A stretch of 50,954 nt of DNA from Anaerolineaceae bacterium (GTDB taxonomy: Bacteria > Chloroflexota > Anaerolineae > Anaerolineales > Anaerolineaceae), in NCBI GenBank assembly GCA_016927865.1, contig JAFGLU010000013.1:1-50954 (forward strand), read 5' to 3'. Below, piece by piece: positions 34,993 to 43,511 of this stretch (its first letter is position 1; each line of letters begins with the position of its first letter). A program made the translations under genes and the position numbers. The notes beneath the pieces were generated by a model. It did no database searches, was not told where the DNA came from, and saw only the letters and a program-made list of their open reading frames with translations.

Positions 34993-36996
34993 ATGTCACT
35001 GCCCGTCCCCAAGCTCGATGATCGTCACTTCCAGGACCTCGTTGACGAAGCCAAGAAGCGCATCCCTCACTACACGAAGGAATGGACCGACCACAACGTC
35101 AGCGACCCCGGCGTCACGCTGGTGGAACTGTTCGCCTTCATGACCGACGTGCTCCTCTACCGCCTCAACCAGGTGCCGGATTTGCACTACGTCCGCTTCC
35201 TCGAAATGCTCGGCGTACGCCTCAAACCGCCCCAGCCCGCTCGCGTTCCGGTCACCTTCTGGTTATCCGCCCCTCAACCCGCCCCCATCGTCATCCCCGG
35301 TGGCACGGAGGTTGCCAGCACCCAGACCGAGACCCAACCTGCCATCATCTTCACCACCGACCAGGACTTCACCGTCCACCCGCCGCAACTGGCTGGATTA
35401 TTCTCGCGCGTGCAGTCCCGCGAAAGCGACAAAAAATCACTCCGCGAGCACAACTTGCGCCGTCTCGAAGCTGGATTCGAGGGGGTAGAGGTTTTCTCCT
35501 CCGTCCCTCAGGTCGATGATGCCCTTTATCTGGGCTTTAACAACGACCTCAGCCACCACGTCCTGCGCCTGGAAGCAGACTTCGACCCCGCCGGCGGCGC
35601 CGGCGTAGACCCCACCCAACCGCCCTACCTGGTGGAAGCCTCCACCGGCAAGGAAACGGGGCACTGGCAGCCCTGCGCCATCGAGGAGGACACCACCCGT
35701 GGCATGAATGTCGCCGGCAGGCTTCAAATCCACCTTCCAGCCATGGGCAAGTATGCAGTCGGCGAACAGACCCTCTACTGGGTACGCGTGCGCGTCAAAG
35801 ACATCACCCCCGCCGAAACCCGCGAAGGTATGCAACCATACAACAAATCGCCGCGCGTCAAGAAGCTGACCGTCACTGCCATAGGCGGCACCATTCCCGC
35901 CACCCACGCCCGCACCATCCGCAGCGAGTTCCTCGGCCAGTCCGACGGCTCACCGGGCCAGCGCTTTCACCTTCAGCAGCACCCCATTCTGAGTCGCCGC
36001 AGCGGCGAAACCCTCATCGTCCAGGTTGAAAATCAGGCGCCTCAAGAGTGGATCGAGGTCGAGCATTTTGCCTACTCGCTGTCCGACGACCCCTGCTTCA
36101 CACTCGATAGCGTCTCCGGCGAGCTGCGCCTGGGGCCTGCCGTGCGCCAGCCCGATGGCGCCATGAAGTTGTACGGAGCAGTGCCCCCGCGTGGAACCAA
36201 CCTGGTCTTCAGCGCCTATCGCACCGGCGGTGGACAGGAGGGCAACGTGCAAACCGGCATCATCAACACCCTCAAAACCGCCATCCCCTTCATTTCCCGT
36301 GTCGCCAACCGTCAAACGGCCTGGGGCGGGCTGGACGCCGAAAGCCTCGAATCCGCCATGACCCGCGCGCCCGCCCTGCTGCACTCTCGCGAGCGGGCCG
36401 TCACAGAAGATGATTTCGAATTCCTGGCCCGCCAGGCTCTCCCCGTCGCCATCGGTCGAGTCAAATGCCTGCAACCCAGCCCCGACCAGGCCGGCCGGGT
36501 CATCCCTGGCCAGGTTTACCTGCTGGTCATCCCCCGCCTACCCAATCCCCAGGCCTATCTCGACCCCAACAGCCTGAACCTGGCCGAAGCCGACATGGAC
36601 GCCCTGCGCGCCTACATGGACGAGCGCCGCCTGCTCACCTGCCGCCTCGATATTCGCCCGCCCGCCTATCTGTGGACCTCCGTCCGTGCCCAGTTGCACC
36701 CCTCTCCCGATATAGAGAAATCCGTCGTTGAAGGCGAGGTGCTGGCGCGCCTATACCGCTTCCTCAACCCGCTCACGGGTGGCCCAGATGGCAAAGGCTG
36801 GCCCTTTGGCCGCACACTCTACATCTCCGACGTGTACCAGTCCCTGCAGGGGCTTCCCGGCGTGCAATTCGTCCGTTCGGTGGAAATGTACGCCACCCGC
36901 CCCGGCGGCGGTCCCGAAGGCTCCCCTGTGGAAAGCATAGAAGTCATCGCCCACGGCGTGATCGCCTCGGGCAAACACGAAGTAAAGTTCATATAG
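34993..36996 (+). CDS. baseplate assembly protein J-like (Pvc11-type)
   Basis: A 667-aa wedge protein of the putative baseplate assembly family. N-terminus: LPVPKLDDRHFQDLVDEAKK, HNVSDPGVTLVELFAFMTDV, LLYRLNQVPDLHYVRFLEML. The Baseplate_J core is near residues 420-560 (GNVQTGIINTLKTAIPFISR, ESAMTRAPALLHSRERAVTE, DDFEFLARQALPVAIGRVKC). The C-terminus is VYQSLQGLPGVQFVRSVEMY. It joins the wedge to the hub. The DUF4157 gene follows after 13 nt. Confidence 0.93.
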   Translation: MSLPVPKLDDRHFQDLVDEAKKRIPHYTKEWTDHNVSDPGVTLVELFAFMTDVLLYRLNQVPDLHYVRFLEMLGVRLKPPQPARVPVTFWLSAPQPAPIVIPGGTEVASTQTETQPAIIFTTDQDFTVHPPQLAGLFSRVQSRESDKKSLREHNLRRLEAGFEGVEVFSSVPQVDDALYLGFNNDLSHHVLRLEADFDPAGGAGVDPTQPPYLVEASTGKETGHWQPCAIEEDTTRGMNVAGRLQIHLPAMGKYAVGEQTLYWVRVRVKDITPAETREGMQPYNKSPRVKKLTVTAIGGTIPATHARTIRSEFLGQSDGSPGQRFHLQQHPILSRRSGETLIVQVENQAPQEWIEVEHFAYSLSDDPCFTLDSVSGELRLGPAVRQPDGAMKLYGAVPPRGTNLVFSAYRTGGGQEGNVQTGIINTLKTAIPFISRVANRQTAWGGLDAESLESAMTRAPALLHSRERAVTEDDFEFLARQALPVAIGRVKCLQPSPDQAGRVIPGQVYLLVIPRLPNPQAYLDPNSLNLAEADMDALRAYMDERRLLTCRLDIRPPAYLWTSVRAQLHPSPDIEKSVVEGEVLARLYRFLNPLTGGPDGKGWPFGRTLYISDVYQSLQGLPGVQFVRSVEMYATRPGGGPEGSPVESIEVIAHGVIASGKHEVKFI

Positions 36997-37009
36997 GTTG
37001 GAGGCTGTA

Positions 37010-39184
37010 ATGAACGAACCCTCAAGCAGCAAACAGACTGTCTCGAAATCTACGGCGAAAACACCAGTTTTGCGACCGGAAGTCATTCAAACCAACCCGC
37101 AAAATGACAGCTCACAATTTCCCGAGGGGATGCAAGCCGAAAACCTGATCAATTTGCCCAGTCAATCTGCCACAACCGCCCTTCGCAGAGCCGCTGTTCA
37201 AAAGTTACAACAATCACACGGAAATCAGGCAGTCCAGCGGCTCATGGATGAAGACGACAAAGATAAACAAGATGCTTCACCGACGATTGCCCTAAAAATA
37301 AAAAACAGTCTCGGTCAAGGAAAACCTCTCGATCAGAACGTTCAGAGTCAACTTGAGGAGCATCTACAAAGCGACCTTTCTTCCGTCCGCGTCCACACCG
37401 ATCCAGACGCCCATCAAATGGCCAAAGAACTGCGCGCAAAGGCCTTTACAACCGGGCAGGATATCTATTTCCGCAGCGGCACGTATGCCCCCGAATCGCC
37501 CGAAGGGGCACGGCTTTTGGCCCATGAGGCCGCGCACACCATGCAACAGAAACGCGGCCCTGTTTCCGGAACATTAACAGACGATGGGCTGCTATTAAGT
37601 CAACCCGGTGACGCGTATGAGCAACAAGCCGACCAAATCGCCAATCAATGGATAGATTCTTCAAGGGCAATGCCCGCACCCAAGGGGCTGGTTCAACGCG
37701 AAACAGAATCAGCCTCCGCCAAAGCACTGGAAGAAGCCGCGGATGAAGCACAACTCATCGATGCAGTAAAAATCGACCAAAAAATGGCAGGCATCGATAA
37801 CGTCGATGATATCAACCAGGCGAAATCCCTGCTCAACCAGGTCATCGCTGCAACGGCCACTCTGGACCCTCACATGGGAGAAAAAGGTTGGGGCGGCTAC
37901 TTAACCAACCAACACAAGGTAGATAACCAAAATGCGGCTCAAAACCTGGAACTCTATCTGACGTATGCAGGCGAAGAATCGCGCACTTCCGGGGATTTCA
38001 AAACTCGCTACACAATGGTCAAAACCCGCTTTAGCCGCCTGGATGCTATGGCAAACGAGTGGATGGCCATGTACGACACCGACATGCGCACCCCGGAAGA
38101 CTTCATCAAAACCGAGACCGGCATGGACGCCCAGGGAGCCGGAAAACAGGCCAAACAATTAGCCAATCGCAGTAAAGATGAGCCCACCGAAGCCGTGGAA
38201 GCTCGCGCTGCTCGTGATCGCATCAAGGACCTCCGCAACACAGCCGGCACGCAAATGACATTACTCAACAGCTTCGACGATCAGGCCCGCGACGCCAACT
38301 TGCGGGTGATTGGCGCAGCTAACCGTATCGAATCCACAGCTCAAGCATCAAAGGCCAAGCCCGAAGAGCCTGATTCGCCTCAAGTAGCGGATGTCAAGAA
38401 GAAAATGGCCGATGTAAAAGCCAAAATGAGCGCTGGTGTTAGCGTGGCAAAAATGATCCCTGGAGCAGGCAAGTATGTCGAAGGGGTTGAATCAGCCGCC
38501 TCGGCAACCTCCACAGCCGCCGAAGCCACCGGATTGGACATCGATCTAACCAAAGTGCCCGACATGATCCTCACAGACATCTACCGGACAGACCTGGAAA
38601 ATGCGCTCTCGGCTCAGAATACAGCCCGTGCCGCTGCCGCCACGGCTGGAAGCAGTGCCAACACGGCGGAATTGGAAGCCGCTCTGGGCGCAAAGGTTTC
38701 CGCCGCCCAGAGCCGCAAGGAAATTGCCGACCAACTGAACACTACACTGACCAGCATCCGCGAAGCCATCAACACCTTGGGCCAGATGCTGGACGAAACC
38801 TACAAAACAAAGAAGGGCGGCGGCCAGGTGGGTGGCGGCTATGAACTGATCGCGAAATTCCTGGCCGAAGCTGATACGTGTATGTACGAAGCCGACATGG
38901 CCTTGCACTCGGGCAAGCTTCAAAAGGACAGCGCCACGCAAACCGAGGGCAAGCGGAAAATCACCCTGGAAGAAAAGAACAGTCAATACCATCGCGTCGA
39001 GCCGGTGGCCGACCGCTTTGAAATCATCACCAAGCACATCGCCATCATTAGCACCGGCGAAGGCTCTTCCGGTGGTGAGGGCGGGATGAGCGAAATGGTA
39101 GAAAAAATGATCGCTGAAATCGAAGCCGGAAAGAAGATCATTGAAGCGTATAAAACCAAATTCAACCAGGCGTTAGGCCTCTAG
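37010..39184 (+). CDS. DUF4157 eCIS core-domain protein, zinc-metalloprotease-like
   Basis: A 724-aa protein. The N-terminal region has LQQSHGNQAVQRLM, the Gly-Asn-x-Ala motif common ahead of DUF4157. DUF4157 spans about residues 110-210: LSSVRVHTDPDAHQMAKELR, GQDIYFRSGTY, and HEAAH (175-179), with Glu204/Asp208 in DAYEQQADQIA as likely third ligand; all gluzincin residues are kept. Residues 230-724 are long alpha helices with a Gly/Ala-rich patch (about 480-520). DUF4157 is a marker of eCIS loci and often found on cargo. The start at 37010 follows GGAGG; TTG at 36998 is less likely. Its codon use is more A/T-rich than that of neighbours, especially at the start. Confidence 0.85.
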   Translation: MNEPSSSKQTVSKSTAKTPVLRPEVIQTNPQNDSSQFPEGMQAENLINLPSQSATTALRRAAVQKLQQSHGNQAVQRLMDEDDKDKQDASPTIALKIKNSLGQGKPLDQNVQSQLEEHLQSDLSSVRVHTDPDAHQMAKELRAKAFTTGQDIYFRSGTYAPESPEGARLLAHEAAHTMQQKRGPVSGTLTDDGLLLSQPGDAYEQQADQIANQWIDSSRAMPAPKGLVQRETESASAKALEEAADEAQLIDAVKIDQKMAGIDNVDDINQAKSLLNQVIAATATLDPHMGEKGWGGYLTNQHKVDNQNAAQNLELYLTYAGEESRTSGDFKTRYTMVKTRFSRLDAMANEWMAMYDTDMRTPEDFIKTETGMDAQGAGKQAKQLANRSKDEPTEAVEARAARDRIKDLRNTAGTQMTLLNSFDDQARDANLRVIGAANRIESTAQASKAKPEEPDSPQVADVKKKMADVKAKMSAGVSVAKMIPGAGKYVEGVESAASATSTAAEATGLDIDLTKVPDMILTDIYRTDLENALSAQNTARAAAATAGSSANTAELEAALGAKVSAAQSRKEIADQLNTTLTSIREAINTLGQMLDETYKTKKGGGQVGGGYELIAKFLAEADTCMYEADMALHSGKLQKDSATQTEGKRKITLEEKNSQYHRVEPVADRFEIITKHIAIISTGEGSSGGEGGMSEMVEKMIAEIEAGKKIIEAYKTKFNQALGL

Positions 39185-39191
39185 GTACACC

Positions 39192-40181
39192 ATGGACACC
39201 TACACCCACCGCCTCACCCTTCAAGGCCCCACCGGCCAGCGCGACATCGACCTCACCATCGGTTCACTGATCATTGGTCGTCAGGTAGGCTGTGATCTCG
39301 TCCTCGAAGACACGCTCATCTCCCGCCGACACGCCCGCCTCGATTGCTCCGCCATGGATTGCACCATCACCGACCTGAACAGTTCCAACGGCACGCGCGT
39401 CAGTGGCGAACGTCTCGTTCCCGATTTACCTCGCCTGCTGGCTCCAGGCGAAGTCATTCAAATTGGCGCCTTCTCGCTCGCCTATCAGCAAATCCCTCTC
39501 ACAGAACCCGCGCCCGAGCCGCCTCCGCCCGCGGTGGAAGATAAGCCCAAAGTAGAACCAAAACCTCAACCCGCCCCGGAACCGCCCGTCAAGCAGCCCA
39601 AGAAGACCGCCCCCGCTCGAGAGGAGCCGCCCGCCCAACCTCCGCCACCCACTAAGAAGGTCCGCCCTCAAGCCCCTCCACCTGCGCCCGGCCCCGTCCC
39701 GCCAGGCATGGAGATGCGCTCCACCCGCCTGATCCAATACCTGCCCGACATCTACCATACCGACTTCATGGCGCGCTTCTTGGGCATCTTTGAGTCCACC
39801 TCCACGCCCATTGAATGGACTATTGACAACTTCGATCTGTTCCTCTCCCCTGCCTCGGCTCCGCCCGGCTTTTTGCCCTGGCTGGCCAATTGGTTCAACA
39901 TCCCCCTGGATGCCTCCTGGACAGAAGAAAAGCGCCGCATATTGTTAGCGGAAGCCCATGAGATTTACGCTCGGCTGGGCACTCGCTGGTCATTGTGCCG
40001 CATTCTCGAAATCTACACGGGAGTCACCCCAGAAATCGACGACACCTCCAAAGACCTGGAGCCTCATTCATTTCGGATTCGCCTGCCGATCAAACCCGGC
40101 CAGGTGAACCAAACTTTGGTCGAACGGTTGATTAACACCCATAAGCCGGCATATACTACATATACGCTAGAATTTGCGTAA
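39192..40181 (+). CDS. fusion of FHA domain and phage tail protein I (baseplate wedge)
   Basis: A 329-aa fusion. Residues 1-100 are a complete FHA phosphothreonine-binding domain: Gly29-Arg30, Ser44-Arg45-x-His47 and Asn66-Gly67-Thr68 (LIIGRQVGCDLVLEDTLISR, TDLNSSNGTRVSG). Residues about 103-173 are a Pro/Lys-rich linker. Residues about 176-329 are tail protein I (TRLIQYLPDIYHTDFMARFL, PGFLPWLANWFNIPLDASW, WSLCRILEIYTGVTPEI, YTTYTLEFA), the wedge protein (Pvc12-like place) that binds baseplate J. The FHA would be displayed at the baseplate rim. A Ser/Thr kinase gene follows. Confidence 0.92.
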   Translation: MDTYTHRLTLQGPTGQRDIDLTIGSLIIGRQVGCDLVLEDTLISRRHARLDCSAMDCTITDLNSSNGTRVSGERLVPDLPRLLAPGEVIQIGAFSLAYQQIPLTEPAPEPPPPAVEDKPKVEPKPQPAPEPPVKQPKKTAPAREEPPAQPPPPTKKVRPQAPPPAPGPVPPGMEMRSTRLIQYLPDIYHTDFMARFLGIFESTSTPIEWTIDNFDLFLSPASAPPGFLPWLANWFNIPLDASWTEEKRRILLAEAHEIYARLGTRWSLCRILEIYTGVTPEIDDTSKDLEPHSFRIRLPIKPGQVNQTLVERLINTHKPAYTTYTLEFA

Positions 40182-40185
40182 CAAC

Positions 40186-40224
40186 TTAGTCAGAGGTTGA
40201 AGAGACTCGATTTACTTTTATAGA
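40186..40224 (+). promoter_or_regulatory. candidate internal promoter before the kinase gene
   Basis: TTGAAG (40197-40202), 16 nt, TATAGA (40219-40224) in the 71-nt gap, the longest gap in the operon. The segment 40186-40214 also resembles one outer-plus-inner arm of the palindromic repeat family (CTTAGTCAGAGG...CGATTT), so it may be a repeat remnant. Confidence 0.35.
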
Positions 40225-40252
40225 ACCGGTAGAGCAATAAGGGAGCAGCAGC

Positions 40253-43200
40253 ATGGCAGACATGGTCGGTAGGACAATTGGACGGTACCAACTTAATAAA
40301 CTCCTTGGCGAAGGCGGCATGGGCTCGGTCTACAAAGGCCGCGATATCACCCTTCAGCGTGACGTCGCCGTGAAAATCATGCACTCCCAGTTCGTTCGCC
40401 AGGCCGATTTCCGCGAGCGCTTTCTGCAGGAAGCTCGCACCGCTGCCCGCTTCAACCACCCCTCGGTAGTGCAGGTTTTTGATTTCGGTCAAACCCAGGA
40501 TGCGCTCTACATTGTCATGGAGTTCATCCCCGGCGACAACCTCGGCAAGCTGCTCACCGATCTTCGCGCCCAAAAGAAATGGATCCGCCTGGATGAGGCT
40601 CTGGAACTGCTCCGCCAGGTCGCCCTCGCCCTCGACTATGCGCATAAACACGGCGTCCTGCACCGCGACATCAAACCCGCCAACATCATGCTGCGCCCCG
40701 AACCCAGCGGCTCCCTCCCCTACCGCCCCGTTATCACCGACCTCGGCCTGGCCAAGCTGGTTGGACAAGCTGGCATCACCCAGGACGGCACTAGCATGGG
40801 CACCCCCGCCTACATGTCCCCCGAACAGGCCATGGGTGAAGACCTCGACGCTCGTTCCGACGTGTATTCGCTTGGCGTCTTGCTCTACGAACTGGCCACC
40901 GCCCAATTGCCCTTCCCTGCTCGGACCATTTCTGAGGCCATTCGTTACCACACCAAAGAACAGCCCCCTACGCCCTCCTCCATTCGCCCCGATCTGCCCC
41001 CTGCGCTGGAACAGTTCATCCTCAGCACCCTCTCCAAAGATCCCACCCAGCGCCCTGCCAGCGCCGCCGATCTGGCCAAAGGCCTGGAAAACCTCATCCC
41101 CAGCGCCACGCCTGTCGGCAGCGCTCCCACCGCCATCGGCCCCGCCGAGTCACTGGCTACCCAATATCAGCAATCCATGATCGACCGCGGCCCCTCGCTG
41201 ATGGGCGACCTGGGCGCACCCGAGACAGCCAACATAGATCGGGTCCAGGTCATTTTAAAAGACCAAACCTCCCGCCACGTGCCCCTGCAACCCGGCCAAA
41301 CTGTTGTTGGGCGCGACCGTGCTGCAACCATCTACCTCGACGACTCCAAAGCATCCCGCCAACACGTATCTATTGAGGGCAGCAACGGCCAGTACAAGGT
41401 TACCGATCTCAACTCGACCAACGGCACCTTCTTGGGCACCGCCCGCCTGCTGCCTGGCGTACCCGAAGCCTGGACACCCAACAAGCTGCTCCTCATCGGC
41501 GACACTTACCTGCGCCTCATTCCTGCCGTAGCATCCTCCTCAGTGCAGCGCTCATCCATCCTCCGTCGCGATGGCACCCAGGTGGAAACAGGCGACGTCC
41601 ATGCGTCCAACGGCGAAGGCCGCCTGGCGGTTTTCGTCGAAAACCCCGCCATCTCGGTCGAACCGGGCAGTTCTGTCACCCTTTCCTTCACTTTGCTCAA
41701 CCAGGGCCCTCTGGTCGATCACTTCGGCGTCACCCTGGCCGGGTTGCCCCCCACCTGGGTTCAACTCCCGGCGCCCATCCAACTGCTTCCCGGCGAACAG
41801 CGCACAGCTCAAATCACCGTGCGCCCGCCCCGTTCCTCTCAAAGCCCCAGTGGGTCCTACATCCCCAGGCTGTTGGTAACCTCCCAGGAAAACCCCGGAC
41901 AACTTGTCGAAGTCACCATCAACCTGACGGTGGGCAGTTACCAGCATTTCCGCGCCGAGCTTCGCCCACAGCGGGTAAAGTCAAAGTCGGTAGCGAAATT
42001 ACGAATCGAAAACTCCGGAAATCGCCCCGAGACTTTTGCGCTCATCTTTTCTGATCGCGCCGATGAACTCACCTTCACGCCTGCCACACGGCAGGCAAAA
42101 GTGGCCGCCGGGCAAGCCGTAGAAGTCGGCTTCACTGCACGCCCCCGCCATCGCAAATTGCTGGGCGGCGAGCAAATCCACCCCTTCACCATTCAGGTGG
42201 ATCCTCCCACGGGTGACCCACAAAGTTTATCTGGCGAATTGGTCAGCCGGGCCATCTTCCCGTTGTGGCTGCTGCCCATCCTAATGACCCTTTGCGTTTT
42301 TGCCATCGGCGCAGTTATCCTTTTGTTCACCGCCCAAAACCAGGTCAAAGCGGACCAAACCGCCACCGCTCTTGCAATGGTATCCACCGTTGAAGCCCAG
42401 GTTCGCGAGCAAGCCGCCCTGGCCACGGTTGCCGCCGCCACACTAGCCGCCCTCAACGATGACGACGGGGACGGCCTGACCAATAGCCAGGAAGCCGCCT
42501 TAGGCACCGACCCCAACAACCCCGACACCGATTTGGATGGTCTCAAAGATGGCGAAGAAGTCAATGTCTTCGGCACCCTCCCAAAGAGCAATGACAGCGA
42601 CACAGATACCCTGCCCGATGGACTGGAAGTGCACGAACTCGGAACCAGCCCCACCAACAAGGACACCGACGGTGACGGGCTCAACGACAATGTCGACGCC
42701 GACCCCGGCCAACCACCCACCGTCACGCCTTCGCCCACCCCCACACCTGGCATTCCGGGCGACGGCATCGTCATGAACTGCGCCTACCCCACAACATATC
42801 ACCGCTTCCGCCTGGAGGATCGCGGCTCTCAAGGACGATCGGTGTACGTCGACTTGTGGAAAGCAGGCGAGTGGATCACCGTCTGGTCACTTGAGGGCGG
42901 CGACCCCATGATGCGTCAAATCGAGCTGGAAGGGCTGGGCCTACATAAATTCGGCGAGTGTCACCAGTTAGTCGTGGTTCCCCTGCGCTCCTCCGGCTCC
43001 GGCGCTTACCTCGACCTCCAGGTCTTTATGTGGAATGGGACAACTATCCAGCAAGTGCTGGCTATTGGGTTGACGCAGGGAACGTGGGAGATAGCCGGCA
43101 ATTCCATCAGAACCGATCAATCCGTCTATCTCTACGGTGAACCCAATTGTTGCCCGTGCAACCGGGAAGAAAAATATTTCGACTGGAATGGCACCCAGTT

Positions 43201-43315
43201 TGTCGAGGGAGCCGTATCACTGAACCCCACTTATGTTGGCGATCCCCCGGATGAATGCAAGCCAAAATTCTTCCCGCTGCTGCCCACCATGATCTTCATC
43301 CTCCCACAACCGTAA
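40253..43315 (+). CDS. transmembrane Ser/Thr protein kinase with FHA, Ig-like and TSP3-type Ca2+ repeats
   Basis: A 1020-aa protein. Residues 13-280 are a Hanks-type kinase with all key residues: glycine loop GEGGMGSVYKG, Lys41 (VAVKIM), Glu60, HRD with Asp139, metal Asp163 (DLG in place of DFG) and MSPEQ. About 328-424 is an FHA domain (VVGRDRAATIYLDD, SRQHVS, NSTNGT). About 450-660 are two NEW3/Ig-like beta domains. About 667-690 is the only membrane span. About 733-819 hold TSP3-like DxDxDG repeats (DDDGDGLTNSQEA, DTDLDGLKDGEE, DTDGDGLNDNVD). The C-terminus (830-1020) has a Cys cluster (NCCPCNREE) and no known fold. Expected topology: kinase, FHA and Ig-like inside, repeats outside. It closes the operon and probably phosphorylates partners of the FHA-tail protein. 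Confidence 0.92.
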   Translation: MADMVGRTIGRYQLNKLLGEGGMGSVYKGRDITLQRDVAVKIMHSQFVRQADFRERFLQEARTAARFNHPSVVQVFDFGQTQDALYIVMEFIPGDNLGKLLTDLRAQKKWIRLDEALELLRQVALALDYAHKHGVLHRDIKPANIMLRPEPSGSLPYRPVITDLGLAKLVGQAGITQDGTSMGTPAYMSPEQAMGEDLDARSDVYSLGVLLYELATAQLPFPARTISEAIRYHTKEQPPTPSSIRPDLPPALEQFILSTLSKDPTQRPASAADLAKGLENLIPSATPVGSAPTAIGPAESLATQYQQSMIDRGPSLMGDLGAPETANIDRVQVILKDQTSRHVPLQPGQTVVGRDRAATIYLDDSKASRQHVSIEGSNGQYKVTDLNSTNGTFLGTARLLPGVPEAWTPNKLLLIGDTYLRLIPAVASSSVQRSSILRRDGTQVETGDVHASNGEGRLAVFVENPAISVEPGSSVTLSFTLLNQGPLVDHFGVTLAGLPPTWVQLPAPIQLLPGEQRTAQITVRPPRSSQSPSGSYIPRLLVTSQENPGQLVEVTINLTVGSYQHFRAELRPQRVKSKSVAKLRIENSGNRPETFALIFSDRADELTFTPATRQAKVAAGQAVEVGFTARPRHRKLLGGEQIHPFTIQVDPPTGDPQSLSGELVSRAIFPLWLLPILMTLCVFAIGAVILLFTAQNQVKADQTATALAMVSTVEAQVREQAALATVAAATLAALNDDDGDGLTNSQEAALGTDPNNPDTDLDGLKDGEEVNVFGTLPKSNDSDTDTLPDGLEVHELGTSPTNKDTDGDGLNDNVDADPGQPPTVTPSPTPTPGIPGDGIVMNCAYPTTYHRFRLEDRGSQGRSVYVDLWKAGEWITVWSLEGGDPMMRQIELEGLGLHKFGECHQLVVVPLRSSGSGAYLDLQVFMWNGTTIQQVLAIGLTQGTWEIAGNSIRTDQSVYLYGEPNCCPCNREEKYFDWNGTQFVEGAVSLNPTYVGDPPDECKPKFFPLLPTMIFILPQP

Positions 43316-43327
43316 ACACACCTTTTA

Positions 43328-43366
43328 AAAACCCTAAGGGTCTTCTGAGACCCTTAGGGTTTTCCT
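43328..43366 (+). terminator. terminator of the injection-system operon
   Basis: Perfect 16-bp stem (43328-43343 and 43348-43363) with a 4-nt loop; A-run before and T-run after. Located 12 nt past the kinase stop and just before the tRNA gene on the other strand. Confidence 0.85.
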
Positions 43367-43373
43367 TGGATAG

Positions 43374-43457
<84 letters not shown>

Positions 43458-43511
43458 GTGCGTAAACCTATTTTAACCCAAGCCTCCCACCCGTCAAGGG
43501 AACTTGCATAT

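Noticed and set aside
25908-43315. The tail cluster as a prophage or R-type tailocin
   Set aside because: No capsid, portal, terminase, holin, endolysin or integrase. Presence of DUF4255, LysM adaptor and DUF4157 points to eCIS.
25908-43315. The tail cluster as a type VI secretion system
   Set aside because: No TssJ/L/M membrane complex, TssB/C split sheath or ClpV; the sheath is a single gp18-like protein and the baseplate is phage/PVC type.
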